Shown here piece by piece: positions 20,795 through 29,899 of a stretch of DNA of 64,000 nucleotides. The DNA lies in contig NZ_JAERQD010000001.1 of assembly GCF_016735695.1 (NCBI RefSeq), forward strand, positions 336,101 through 400,100, read 5' to 3'. Every line of letters begins with the position of its first letter. Position 1 is the stretch's first letter. The notes beneath the pieces were generated by a model that saw nothing but the letters and a program-made list of their open reading frames with translations, had not been told where the DNA came from and ran no database searches. The DNA comes from Microvirga zambiensis WSM3693. GTDB lineage: Bacteria; Pseudomonadota; Alphaproteobacteria; Rhizobiales; Beijerinckiaceae. A program made the translations under genes and the position numbers.

Positions 20795-20934
20795 GGCACC
20801 AACCTAGGGGGAGCCAGCCCGAGCGGCAAGCAGAGCTGGGCAGTTTGCGGGTGATGGGAGAAGCGCAAACTGCTGGAGACGGTTCCGCGCAAAAGACCCG
20901 CGGGGAAGAAGATCTTCCCCGCCGGCGCAAGGCA

Positions 20935-21636
20935 TCAGCCCAGGCGATACTGCCGTGCGGGCTCGTTGGCGGTCAGGTCCGCCAGCACGGTCTCGCCCGC
21001 GACCGCCGTCTGACCGAGGCCGACCAGAACCTGGGCATTCAGCGGCACGAAGATGTCGAGGCGCGAGCCGAACCGGATCAGGCCGAAGCGCTCGCCGGTG
21101 CTCAAATGGTCGCCGATCTTCACGAAGGATACGATGCGGCGCGCCACGAGGCCGGCTATCTGGACTACGCCGATCTTGATGCCCGCCGTCTCGATGACCA
21201 GGGCGTTGCGCTCGTTGTCCTCGCTCGCCTTGTCGAGCTCGGCATTGAGGAAAAGGCCCGGCGTGTAGAGGATCTGCTCGATCCGGCCGGTGACCGGCGA
21301 GCGGTTCACGTGGCAGTCGAACACGTTCATGAACACCGAGATGCGGGTCATCGGCTCGGCCGGCAGGTTGAGCTCGGCCGGCGGCACGGCGGTGGTGATG
21401 AGGTTCACGCGCCCGTCGGCGGGTGACACCACGAGGCCTTCCCGGAGGGGCGTCACCCGCGGGGGATCGCGGAAGAAGTAGCAGACCCACACGGTCAGGA
21501 TGGCGCCGATCCAGCCCAGCGGCGACCACAGCCAGGCCAGGACGATCGTCGCAAACAGCGCGATCAGAATGAAGGGATAGCCCTCCTTGTGGATCGGCAC
21601 GAAGATGCGGCGCATCGATTCCAGGATATCGGTCAT
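20935..21636 (-). CDS. psd: Phosphatidylserine decarboxylase
   Basis: 233 residues. Two N-terminal hydrophobic helices (about 20-53), then SPADGRV (71-77), [14 protein letters not shown], and the maturation site RFG-S (Gly190/Ser191), where self-cleavage makes the pyruvoyl group. It converts phosphatidylserine to phosphatidylethanolamine. Its good GAGG site lies just before ATG 21636. It is the short, bacterial type paired with the PssA gene downstream. Confidence 0.95.
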   Translation of the reverse strand: MTDILESMRRIFVPIHKEGYPFILIALFATIVLAWLWSPLGWIGAILTVWVCYFFRDPPRVTPLREGLVVSPADGRVNLITTAVPPAELNLPAEPMTRISVFMNVFDCHVNRSPVTGRIEQILYTPGLFLNAELDKASEDNERNALVIETAGIKIGVVQIAGLVARRIVSFVKIGDHLSTGERFGLIRFGSRLDIFVPLNAQVLVGLGQTAVAGETVLADLTANEPARQYRLG

Positions 21637-21689
21637 ATTTTCACAGCCTCAGAACGTTTGATCGGGGATGGCAGGGGAAAGAGCGTCCG

Positions 21690-23603
21690 TCAACCTGCCA
21701 CGCTCTCGGGGCTGCGCTCTTCCTCCTCGGCCCGCTTGAGGGTTTCGCGGGCCAGATCCGCCTCGCGCTGGCGGTTCCACATGGCCGCATAGACGCCGCC
21801 ATGGGCCAGCAGACTGGCGTGATTGCCGCGTTCGACCACTCGGCCCTGGTCGAGAACGATGATCTCGTCCGCGCCGATGACTGTGGACAACCGATGCGCG
21901 ATCACGAGGGTGGTGCGATCCCTGCTGACCCGGTCGAGGGCGTCCTGGATCTCCTTTTCCGTGAAGGTGTCGAGCGCAGAGGTCGCCTCGTCGAGGACCA
22001 GGATCGGCGGGCTTTTCAGGATCGTTCGGGCGATGGCCACGCGCTGCTTCTCGCCGCCCGAGAGTTTTAGGCCGCGCTCGCCCACCGGCGTGTCGTAGCC
22101 CTCCGGCAAGAGGCCGATGAATCGGTCGATCTGGGCAAGGGTTGCTGCCTCCCTCACCTCCTCCGGTGACGCGTCCCAGCGGCCGTACTGGATGTTGTAG
22201 CCGATGGTGTCGTTGAACAGCACCGTGTCCTGCGGGACCATGCCGATGACCTTGCGTAAGGATGCCTGCTGCACCTCGGCGATGTCCTGCCCGTCGATGA
22301 GGATGCGGCCGCTGGTGGGCTCGTAGAAGCGGAACAGCAGGCGGGAGATGGTGGATTTGCCGGCCCCCGAGGGCCCGACGATGGCAACCGTATGGCCTGC
22401 CGGCACCTCGAAGCTCACGCCCTTGAGGATCGGGCGCTCCGGGACATAGGCGAAATGCACGTTCTCGAAGCGCACGACGCCATCCGGCACATGGAGCGGC
22501 TTGGCGCCTGGCTTGTCCTGGATCTCGGGGTTGCGCTCGATGATCGCGAACATGTCGTCGATATCGATCAGGGCCTGTTTGATCTCGCGGTAGAGCATGC
22601 CCATGAAGTTCAGCGGAATGTAGAGCTGCACCAGCATGGCGTTGACGAGCACGAAGCTGCCGATGGAGGCGCGCCCGGCGATGATGTCCTGCGCCGCCAG
22701 CACCATCACGATGGCCATGCCGATCGAGAAGATCACCGCCTGTCCGGCATTGAGCACGGCGAGCGAGGTATAGGTCTGGGTCGAAGCCTTCTCGAACCGC
22801 GCCATGGAGCGGTCGTAGCGAGCGGTTTCCCGCTGCTCGGCCCCAAAGTATTTGACGGTCTCGTAATTGAGCAGCGAATCCACCGCCTTGGTGTTGGCGT
22901 CCGTGTCGGAATCGTTCATCTGCCGGCGGATCTCGATCCGCCACTGGGTCGCCTTGTAGGTATAGGCGAGATAGATCACCACCATCACGAAGACGACGGC
23001 TGAATAGATCCAGTTGAACTCCCAGGCGAGCAGGCCGAGCACGAGCAGGAATTCGAGGATCGTCGGGAGAAGGGTCAGCACCACGAGGCGCGACAATTCC
23101 TCGATCCCCTCGCGGCCGCGCTCGAGAACGCGGGTCAGGCCGCCGGTCTTGCGCTCCAGGTGAAAGCGCAGGGACAAGCGGTGCATGTGCTCGAAGGTCT
23201 GCAGGGCGAGCTGTCGCACCGCATGCATGGCGACCTTGGCGAAGATGCCGTCGCGCACCTGTGTCAGCACCGCCATGAGAATGCGGGTGACGCCGTAGAT
23301 GAGCGTGAGCAGGACCGGCGCCTTCCAGAGCCAGGAACCGGAGGTGGCTGCCGCCTCCGCGCCCCCGCTGGCACCGCCGCTGACCGCCACCAGCGCATCC
23401 GTCGCCCATTTGAAGGCGAAGGGCGTGACCATCGTGACGCCCTTCGCGACGAGCAGGAGCCCGAAGGCCAGGAAGACCCGTCGCTGGAGATCGGGCCTGC
23501 CGTGCGGCCAGAGATAGGGCCAGAGTTTTTTCCAGGTGGCAGCCAGGCTGTTGGGCTCGGGCTCAGCAGCGCTCGTCGGAGGGACGGCGGTGGAGGGAGG
23601 CAT
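21690..23603 (-). CDS. Atm1-type ABC exporter (half transporter)
   Basis: 637 residues. Six-helix permease domain (about 40-345) with the conserved SLLNYETVKYFGAEQRE stretch (243-258) and YREIKQALIDIDDMF at its end, both typical of Atm1/HMT1 exporters. The ATPase domain has Walker A (410-417, GPSGAGKST), signature LSGGEKQR (514-521), and Walker B with VLDEATSALDT. Known: bacterial Atm1 homologues export glutathione-linked metal or sulphur compounds. The start at 23603 is chosen because the frame upstream is a palindromic repeat. Confidence 0.9.
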   Translation of the reverse strand: MPPSTAVPPTSAAEPEPNSLAATWKKLWPYLWPHGRPDLQRRVFLAFGLLLVAKGVTMVTPFAFKWATDALVAVSGGASGGAEAAATSGSWLWKAPVLLTLIYGVTRILMAVLTQVRDGIFAKVAMHAVRQLALQTFEHMHRLSLRFHLERKTGGLTRVLERGREGIEELSRLVVLTLLPTILEFLLVLGLLAWEFNWIYSAVVFVMVVIYLAYTYKATQWRIEIRRQMNDSDTDANTKAVDSLLNYETVKYFGAEQRETARYDRSMARFEKASTQTYTSLAVLNAGQAVIFSIGMAIVMVLAAQDIIAGRASIGSFVLVNAMLVQLYIPLNFMGMLYREIKQALIDIDDMFAIIERNPEIQDKPGAKPLHVPDGVVRFENVHFAYVPERPILKGVSFEVPAGHTVAIVGPSGAGKSTISRLLFRFYEPTSGRILIDGQDIAEVQQASLRKVIGMVPQDTVLFNDTIGYNIQYGRWDASPEEVREAATLAQIDRFIGLLPEGYDTPVGERGLKLSGGEKQRVAIARTILKSPPILVLDEATSALDTFTEKEIQDALDRVSRDRTTLVIAHRLSTVIGADEIIVLDQGRVVERGNHASLLAHGGVYAAMWNRQREADLARETLKRAEEEERSPESVAG

Positions 23604-23730
23604 CGGGGAGGATCCAATCGAAATATCGGACCCCGATATAGGCGATTGCGGAGATGAATTCACCCCAAGACTGTAATCGTTCCAGGCAACCCAGATAGGC
23701 AAGCCAATCGCGGCGAGAGGCGCATGATCC

Positions 23731-23876
23731 TCCCTCTCCCGTTTGGGAGAGGGTCGGGGTGAGGGAAGGCCGGCGCAGGATGAAATGCATCGGGTGCCAT
23801 GTCGCGGGTGAAACGACAGCGCTCCACTGGTGAAGCACCCCGCCCTCACCCCTGCCCTGACCGGGAGAGGGGTGAT
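23731..23876. repeat. REP-like repeat between atm1-type gene and LysM gene
   Basis: CCTCTCCC..GGGAGAGG and GGGGTGAGGG near one end pair with CCCTCACCCC and GGGAGAGGGG near the other, so the whole stretch can fold back. The same words occur at 41709-41902 and 63838-63897. No gene is supported here; a frame that crosses it is a start artefact. Confidence 0.6.
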
Positions 23877-23894
23877 TAGCCGGACCCGATATTA

Positions 23895-25238
23895 TCAGTT
23901 GCTCTTGGCTTCCTGATCGCCCGGCAGGACGAAGACCTGACCGGGATAGATCAGATCCGGGTTGCGGATCTGCTCCTGGTTCGCGCCGTAGATCACGGTG
24001 TAGCGCAGGCCCTTGCCATAGACCCGCTGGCTGATCCGCCAGAGATTGTCGCCCCGGGAGACGATGGCCGTGTTGATGTTGGGGATCACGACCGTTCCGG
24101 CGCCGGCCACCTGCCCCTGAGGCAGGCTGGACGCGCCCTCACGTTGGGCCTGAGGCTGAGTGCCGTTGGACGCGGCCTGCGACGAGGCCGGAGCCTGAGG
24201 CTGTGCGGAGGCCACCTGCACGGGCACGTTGAAGCCCACTTCGGCGCGCGACCGGACCTGGCCGGACACGGGATCCACATCGTCGAGGCGGATCCGATAG
24301 TCGCCTGGCTTCACGCCGCTGCCGATGGAGAAGGATACCTTGCCGTCGCCTCCGGCGCCGCCGGGCGCGATGAAGCTCTCGTTCAGGTAGAGACGGATCG
24401 TGGCTCCCGGTGCGGAGAGGCCGGAGACGAAGAGCTTCCCCTCCTCCGCATCGACCGTCACGATCTTGATCTCGGGACGCGGGGTCGGCGCCGCAGGTTG
24501 AGCCGGGGGAGCCGGCGGGGACGTCGGCGTGGCGGAGGCCTGCTGCTGCGGAGCGGGTTGGGCCGGCTGCGGGGCTGCCGGTGTCGTCTCGGCTGTCTTG
24601 GGCTCTGTCTTGGGCTCGGCGGGCTTGGCTTCCGCCGCCTTCTCGGGCGGCATCGGGTTCGACAGCACGACCGTCGGCCTGTCCGGCGTCGTCAAGGTCA
24701 CGAGGGGCGGCGTCCGGGCATCGGCGATGACCACCGTCACGATCTGCACGGACCGCTGGCGGGTGCCGTCGGGCGCGATGGATTGCAGCGCGACCTGGTG
24801 CGAGCCCGGCGGCAGGGGCGGCGGAACGATGGCGAACAGGCCCGAGGCGTCGGCTGCCGCGCGGGCATGAACCTGATCGCCCCTGAGAAGCTCGATGGTG
24901 GCCCCGGGCGCTGCGCGCCCCGCGATCACGCTCTCCCCATCGGGTTCCACCCGCACGAGGTCGAAGGACGGAACGATGGGTGCATCCTTGGCGGGCGCCG
25001 CTGGAGCCGAGCTCGGAGCGGCCGGCTTGGCCTCGGCCTGCTGGCTCGAATTCGGCTGGGCGGGTGCCGTTTGGGATGGAGCGGAGGGCTGTGCCGTTTG
25101 GGCCGGAGCCGCGTTTTGCGGAGCCCCGATCTTGCCGGACCAGGACCAATAGAGCACTCCGAGAAGAACTGCGACAACGGCTGCCGCAGCGGCGCCGAGC
25201 AGCGCAAGAGTCCCTTTAATTTCCTTCGGATGCGCCAT
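23895..25238 (-). CDS. Membrane-anchored LysM protein
   Basis: 447 residues. One transmembrane helix near the N-terminus (about 10-33), a Pro/Ala/Gln-rich linker, and two similar Ig-like modules, each with a PGATI.L core (about residues 100-170 and 265-345). Another Ala/Gln linker leads to a C-terminal LysM domain (AIVSRGDNLWRISQRVYG and PDLIYPGQVFVLPG) that binds peptidoglycan. Gene context gives no partner. Probably a cell-wall binding envelope protein. The ATG at 25238 sits at the start of the anchor. Confidence 0.85.
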   Translation of the reverse strand: MAHPKEIKGTLALLGAAAAAVVAVLLGVLYWSWSGKIGAPQNAAPAQTAQPSAPSQTAPAQPNSSQQAEAKPAAPSSAPAAPAKDAPIVPSFDLVRVEPDGESVIAGRAAPGATIELLRGDQVHARAAADASGLFAIVPPPLPPGSHQVALQSIAPDGTRQRSVQIVTVVIADARTPPLVTLTTPDRPTVVLSNPMPPEKAAEAKPAEPKTEPKTAETTPAAPQPAQPAPQQQASATPTSPPAPPAQPAAPTPRPEIKIVTVDAEEGKLFVSGLSAPGATIRLYLNESFIAPGGAGGDGKVSFSIGSGVKPGDYRIRLDDVDPVSGQVRSRAEVGFNVPVQVASAQPQAPASSQAASNGTQPQAQREGASSLPQGQVAGAGTVVIPNINTAIVSRGDNLWRISQRVYGKGLRYTVIYGANQEQIRNPDLIYPGQVFVLPGDQEAKSN

Positions 25239-25338
25239 GATGCTAGTTCTCGTACGCGGCACTTTCATGCATTTAAACCGTTTATCTTTCAAAAGGCTAC
25301 GGCCATAAAGGACAAAATATTGCCCTACGACTCAGCGC

Positions 25339-25357
25339 GGGAGGCTCCCCGCCTCCC
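25339..25357 (+). repeat. Hairpin at the LOG gene start
   Basis: GGGAGGC and GCCTCCC arms with a 5-base TCCCC loop end 4 bases before the ATG at 25362. The GGGAGG that could bind ribosomes lies inside the stem. No T-run follows. Confidence 0.5.
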
Positions 25358-25361
25358 CGAG

Positions 25362-25976
25362 ATGAAAATGCCCTCGATTAAACCTGTTCGATCCATTTGT
25401 GTTTACTGCGGCTCCGGCTTCGGAGACGACCCCGTTTTCGCCGAGAACGCGGCGGCATTGGGCCGCGCCATGGCCGAGCGCGGCATCAACCTCGTCTATG
25501 GCGGGGGCAATGTCGGCCTCATGGGGACCGTCGCGCAGTCGGTTCTCGACAATGGCGGCTATGTCACGGGAATCATTCCGGATTTCCTGAAATCCCGCGA
25601 GAAGCTCCTCGACGACGTGCAGGAGACCATCGTGGTGCCGGACATGCATACCCGCAAGCGCCTGATGTTCGAGAAGGCCGACGCCTTCGTCGCCATGCCC
25701 GGCGGAATCGGGACCCTGGAAGAACTCGTCGAGCAGATGACCTGGTCGCAGCTCGGCCGGCACACCAAGCCGATCCTGATGCTCAGCACCAAGGGCTTCT
25801 GGAAGCCGCTTCTCACCCTCATCGCCCATATGCGCGAACAGGGTTTCATCCGCCCCGGCCTGGAGCTCAACTATCTCGTGGCCGAGCGCGTCGAGGAGGT
25901 GATCCCGATGCTGGAAGCCGCCGCGCGGCGGGTCGGGATTGTCGAGAATGCGGAGATGATCGAGACGAAGTTTTAG
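25362..25976 (+). CDS. LOG-family cytokinin-riboside phosphoribohydrolase-like protein
   Basis: 204 residues. SICVYCGSGFGDDP, VYGGGNVGLMGTVA, MHTRKRLMFEKADAFVAMPG and the signature PGGIGTLEE (113-121) are the full LOG/TIGR00730 set. Known: these enzymes cleave the ribose-5'-phosphate bond of nucleotides; the bacterial physiological substrate is often unclear. A hairpin overlaps the ribosome-binding region. A strong terminator follows. Confidence 0.9.
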   Translation: MKMPSIKPVRSICVYCGSGFGDDPVFAENAAALGRAMAERGINLVYGGGNVGLMGTVAQSVLDNGGYVTGIIPDFLKSREKLLDDVQETIVVPDMHTRKRLMFEKADAFVAMPGGIGTLEELVEQMTWSQLGRHTKPILMLSTKGFWKPLLTLIAHMREQGFIRPGLELNYLVAERVEEVIPMLEAAARRVGIVENAEMIETKF

Positions 25977-26011
25977 ACAAAGCTCGGCATATTTCGAACG
26001 CTCAAACATCG

Positions 26012-26038
26012 AGAGCCGGCCTCGCGGCCGGCTCTTTT
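26012..26038 (+). terminator. Intrinsic terminator after the LOG gene
   Basis: AGAGCCGGCC pairs with GGCCGGCTCT around a 4-base loop TCGC, followed by TTTT. It lies 35 bases after the stop and just before the convergent RTX gene. Confidence 0.9.
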
Positions 26039-26067
26039 GCTTATCTCGTGGCTTCGAACGCGATGGG

Positions 26068-28602
26068 TCAGAGTGTGTAGAGCTGGAAATTAGCCTCTGT
26101 CAGTACCGTGCCTGCGGCCACCTTGGCGAACAGGATCTGGCTGTTCAAGCTCGCCAAGCCATCCGCATCGAAGTAGATTGAGCCCGTCGCCTGATCGTAG
26201 ACGATGCGCTGGGCCAACGTCGTGGCTTGCGTCCCGACGCCGAACTCGAAGTAAGCAAGCCCATAATAGGCTCCCGGCGGAGCCGTCGGAAACGCCTGGA
26301 TGACGGTTCCGTCTGAGCTATAGCCATGGAACTGGGTGGTGTTGATCGAGATCCAATCACCTTCCGCTCCGTTGAAGTCTGCGAGTGTATCCACATTCTG
26401 CGGTGATGTGCTCGTGCCGCCGACCCAGGGATCCGTATTCATTCGAAACTCGTCCGCGCCGGCATTGCCCAGGAGCCAGTCGAGGCCCACGCCGCCGGAG
26501 ATCACGTCATCCCCGCTTCCGCCCTCGATGTAGTCGTTGCCCGCAACCCCGAAGAGCTGATCGTTGCCACCCCAGCCATAGAGTGTGTTGCCGTCGTCAC
26601 CGCCGTAGAGCCTATCGCCGTAGTTAGAACCCTGGAGGCCTTCGATGCGGATAAGGAGATCTCCGGATGCATCGCCTGCATAACCTTGCCCTGCCACCAG
26701 GCTGGCGTACACGCCCGACGAAGCGTTCCAGTATGAAACGAAATCGAAGCCCTCGCCACCATCGAGCAGGTCGCCGCCCTGGCATCCCTGGAGCACATCG
26801 TCGCCAGCCCCGCCAAAGAGGGAATCGACGCCAGCCGTGCCGGAGAGGTTGTCACTATGGCTTGAGCCTATGACGCCCTCGATCGAGACATACGTATCTC
26901 CAACCGCATCACCGGTGTTGAAACCAGTGTTGAGCATGTCGACCACAACCCCAGAACTTGAATTGTCATAGCTCGCATAGTCGAGGCCCTCGCCGCCATC
27001 GAGCCGGTCGCCGCCGCCGCGGCCCTCGAGCCAATCGTCGCCCGCTCCGCCAGACAAGCTCTCCGAGCCATTCGCACCGCGCAACTGATCGTCATAGGAC
27101 GAGCCTATCAGACCCTCGATCGACACATGGATGTCACCCGCCGCCTCGCCCCTGTTGCGGGATCCGTCGAGCAAATCCGCCGTCACGCCGGAGGTCGCAG
27201 CGGCATAGGATGCAACGTCGAAACCGTCACCGCCGTCGAGATGGTCGTTGCCCACGCCACCCTGAAGATAATCGTTGCCGCCTCCGCCATAAAGCGAGTT
27301 GTGGTCCGCGTCACCGTAGAGCGTATCGGCGTAATCCGAACCCTTGAGGCCTTCGATGCCGAAATAGAGGTCTCCGTTCGCATCGCCCACGAAGCCACCT
27401 CCTGCCGCCAGGTTAGCGGTCACGCCCGAGGAAGCATACGAGTATGAAGCGATATCGGAAGAGCCTGTGCCGCCATAGAGCAGGTCGCCACCCTTTCCGC
27501 CTTCGAGGACGTCATCGCCATCCCCGCCATAGAGATACTCGGTGCCAAGCGCGCCGAAGATGGTGTCGTTGTGGCTCGAGCCGATGACTTTCTCGATCGA
27601 AATATACTTATCTCCCACCGCATCACCTGTGTTGCGGCCGGTATTGATCAGGTCGACCAAGACTCCATAAGTCGCACTCTCGTAACTCGCATAGTCGATG
27701 CCCTCGCCACCATCGAGCACGTCACCGCCACCGCGGCCTTCGAGAGTGTCGTTTCCGTTTCCGCCATATAGCTCATCCCCCTCATGCGTACCGCCCAAAA
27801 TGTCGCTATAGGACGAGCCGATCAGGCCCTCGATCGACGCATGGACATCGCCCAATGCGTCGCCCACGTTGCGGGATCGGTCGAGCAGATCCACCAGCAC
27901 GCCCGAGGCTGCATCGGCATAGGACACAATGTCGAAGCCGGCACCGCCGTCGAGATGGTCCGCGCCCTCACCTCCGAAAAGATGATCGTTGCCGGCGCCG
28001 CCGGAGAGCGAGTCCGCTCCGACACCGCCTTTGAGCAGGTCGTGGCCGGCGTCGCCCCAAAAGGCATCGGATCCAGTGCTGCCCTCGATCGTGTCGTCAT
28101 ATGTCGAGCCGTCGATCACCTCGATGGAGACATAACTGTCGCGGGCCGCATCTCCGGTATTGCGTGTGATATTCCAGAGATAGACTCCGACGCCGGCGGC
28201 GGCACCGTAATAGCTCGCCGTGTCCAGGCCACCCTCTCCGCCGTCGAGCAAATCCGCACCGGCGCCGCCATAAAGCTTGTCGTTCCCGAGGCCACCGAGG
28301 AGGCTGTCGTCACCACCATGGCCGAAAAGTTGGTCGTCGCCGTCATTGCCGGTGATCAGATCGTTGCCCTCACCGCCCTGCAGAAGGTCGTTGTCCATGC
28401 CGCCGGTAAGGGTGCTGCCCAAGCTCGCATTCGTCTGCGACGGCTTGTGCGCGCCATCGTCGGTGGGCTCGTCGAGGATCGCAGCGATCATCTCTTCGAG
28501 CGAGAGGTCGATGTCATCGCGGATCCGGGGGCCTTTGGAAACTCCAGCCTTCGCGTCGTGACGAAGATGACCCATTGCGACTTCAAGCGGCGTGCGATCC
28601 AT
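26068..28602 (-). CDS. Large RTX-type calcium-binding protein
   Basis: 844 residues from ATG 28602, which follows AAGGAGG. A 60-residue N-terminus is followed by many nonapeptide-like GGxGxDxL repeats. Between them are seven D-x-x-SY..A.SGV modules starting at residues 127, 224, 303, 383, 462, 541 and 620; the last six are spaced 79 or 80 apart. A different C-terminal domain (about 720-844) ends in hydrophobic LYTL, the usual uncleaved type I secretion signal region. Known: such proteins bind Ca2+ outside the cell and leave by a type I system. No transporter genes are next to it. Function is unknown beyond secretion. Confidence 0.9.
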   Translation of the reverse strand: MDRTPLEVAMGHLRHDAKAGVSKGPRIRDDIDLSLEEMIAAILDEPTDDGAHKPSQTNASLGSTLTGGMDNDLLQGGEGNDLITGNDGDDQLFGHGGDDSLLGGLGNDKLYGGAGADLLDGGEGGLDTASYYGAAAGVGVYLWNITRNTGDAARDSYVSIEVIDGSTYDDTIEGSTGSDAFWGDAGHDLLKGGVGADSLSGGAGNDHLFGGEGADHLDGGAGFDIVSYADAASGVLVDLLDRSRNVGDALGDVHASIEGLIGSSYSDILGGTHEGDELYGGNGNDTLEGRGGGDVLDGGEGIDYASYESATYGVLVDLINTGRNTGDAVGDKYISIEKVIGSSHNDTIFGALGTEYLYGGDGDDVLEGGKGGDLLYGGTGSSDIASYSYASSGVTANLAAGGGFVGDANGDLYFGIEGLKGSDYADTLYGDADHNSLYGGGGNDYLQGGVGNDHLDGGDGFDVASYAAATSGVTADLLDGSRNRGEAAGDIHVSIEGLIGSSYDDQLRGANGSESLSGGAGDDWLEGRGGGDRLDGGEGLDYASYDNSSSGVVVDMLNTGFNTGDAVGDTYVSIEGVIGSSHSDNLSGTAGVDSLFGGAGDDVLQGCQGGDLLDGGEGFDFVSYWNASSGVYASLVAGQGYAGDASGDLLIRIEGLQGSNYGDRLYGGDDGNTLYGWGGNDQLFGVAGNDYIEGGSGDDVISGGVGLDWLLGNAGADEFRMNTDPWVGGTSTSPQNVDTLADFNGAEGDWISINTTQFHGYSSDGTVIQAFPTAPPGAYYGLAYFEFGVGTQATTLAQRIVYDQATGSIYFDADGLASLNSQILFAKVAAGTVLTEANFQLYTL
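26506..27219 (-). repeat. RTX super-repeat, second copy (three 79-residue modules)
   Basis: Encodes residues 462-699, three modules. They match, in order, the three modules encoded by 27220-27933, more closely than they match one another. Confidence 0.7.
27220..27933 (-). repeat. RTX super-repeat, first copy (three 79-residue modules)
   Basis: Encodes residues 224-461. Module order: DLLDRSRN type, DLINTGRN type, then NLAAGGGF type. The second copy reads DLLDGSRN, DMLNTGFN and SLVAGQGY in the same order, giving a period of about 238 residues. Confidence 0.7.
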
Positions 28603-28799
28603 GGCCGAGCCCTCCTTGTCCCCATCGGGGCAAATTGCTCCGCCAAGCTTTATTGGGATTATCGTCCTGCACCACTCTATGAATATGGGGGAGAGGCTAC
28701 GAAATAGACGCCTTTTCGAGGGCTCGTCGTTGCCATGTGCGTATTCGCACATGGCAACTGCGTTCAAGCGGTCCACTTCCTTAGAGGAAGAGACCTACA

Positions 28800-29249
28800 T
28801 CATCCCGCTCGCGACAACACGAGCCCGCCCAGGATCATGCCTGCCGCCAGGAGACGTTGCCACGTGATCGCCTGGACCGGAAGGCCGAAGGCGCCGGTGG
28901 CGTCGAGGATCAGGGCGGCAGCGACCTGGCCGAAGACGAGGGCGGCCACAGTGCTCACCACGCCGAGTTGCGGTACGCCCCAGATCACGATGGCGACGTA
29001 GAAGGCGCCGAGAAAGCCGCCGAGCCAGGACCACCAAGGCGCCGCGGAAATGGCGGCGCCTGATGGCCCCGCGCCGCGAAGAGCGCTGATTGCAGCGAGA
29101 ACGATAAAACCGATCCCGAAGGAGATGCAGGCGGCGAGCACCGGGTCGCCCAGCGTCCGTGCGAGGGCGGCATTGATCGGTGCCTGGGTGGAAAGAAACA
29201 CGCCGCCCACAAGGACGCCGAGAAGCGGCAGCAGGATCGAGATGTTCAT
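28800..29249 (-). CDS. DUF606/YdcZ-type membrane transporter
   Basis: 149 residues with five hydrophobic helices; ISILLPLLGVLVGGVFLSTQ, APINAALARTLGDPVLAACI and VPQLGVVSTVAALVFGQVAA are typical of the DUF606 (half-size EamA/DMT) family. The ATG at 29247-29249 removes a long unlikely N-terminus. Function in this family is not settled; small-molecule export is likely. Confidence 0.85.
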   Translation of the reverse strand: MNISILLPLLGVLVGGVFLSTQAPINAALARTLGDPVLAACISFGIGFIVLAAISALRGAGPSGAAISAAPWWSWLGGFLGAFYVAIVIWGVPQLGVVSTVAALVFGQVAAALILDATGAFGLPVQAITWQRLLAAGMILGGLVLSRAG

Positions 29250-29474
29250 GACGATTCCATTGTGGCGGACGACTGCTTGTATAAAGCGGATCCAGACACA
29301 ATCCATACAAACCGCAGCTCCACGTTCACGGATGGCGCGGCTGGCTTTGTTCAAGCTAGGCTCTTGGAGAGACTGCCGACCGAGTATCGCAAACGTGATT
29401 TCCAATCCCGTATTTGCACCAATTTCCCAGCGCATTTTCGCAAGCGATTGCAATCTCCACCGAGGGAGATAGCC

Positions 29475-29828
29475 GTGAAAACCTCGCTTACGCTTATAGC
29501 AGCCTGTGGCTTGGCCTTTGGTTTCTTGACCCCCGTCCATGCCCAGGACGTAAACCTTGATTGCACAGCAGTTCCGGATTCGCTGTCCTATTACTGCAAC
29601 CATCGGGATCAGTTCGGCAAGAACGGTCCGACGACCACCAGGAATCCATATGATCCCGATCTCCCGGGTGTCGCAGGCCCTCTATCGACCGGCAGCGTTG
29701 CAGGAAGCATGCCGCACGCTGGCTCGGTACAAACCCACGCATTCAATTGCTCGCAGAGATTCCGGACCTACGACCCAGGCTCGAATACATTCATGGGAAA
29801 CGATGGTCATCGGCATGCTTGCCGCTGA
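29475..29828 (+). CDS. Secreted BA14K-like protein
   Basis: 117 residues from GTG 29475 with GGGAG upstream. A signal peptide (MKTSLTLIAACGLAFGFLTP, cut after HAQ) is followed by a low-complexity region and the C-terminal BA14K motif CSQRFRTYDPGSNTFMGNDG, ending RHACR. Known: Brucella BA14K is an immunoreactive envelope protein with lectin-like activity, and the motif is widespread in Hyphomicrobiales. No neighbours in operon. Confidence 0.85.
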   Translation: MKTSLTLIAACGLAFGFLTPVHAQDVNLDCTAVPDSLSYYCNHRDQFGKNGPTTTRNPYDPDLPGVAGPLSTGSVAGSMPHAGSVQTHAFNCSQRFRTYDPGSNTFMGNDGHRHACR

Positions 29829-29899
29829 ATGATCGTGAAGGATCGATCGGGAACTTGCTCAGGCTGATGCCGACATCAGCGTGAAGTCGAGGTTAATCG

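Noticed and set aside
21649..23409. 586-codon minus-strand frame
   Set aside because: Alternative frame of the Atm1-type exporter without ABC motifs.
24144..25361. Very long upstream extension of the LOG frame (610 codons)
   Set aside because: It is the antisense shadow of the LysM protein gene; the LOG domain starts at 25362.
26068..28602. Regular DNA periodicity that might suggest a CRISPR or satellite array
   Set aside because: The period comes from coding RTX modules of 79 residues; there are no identical short repeats with unique spacers, and no cas genes.
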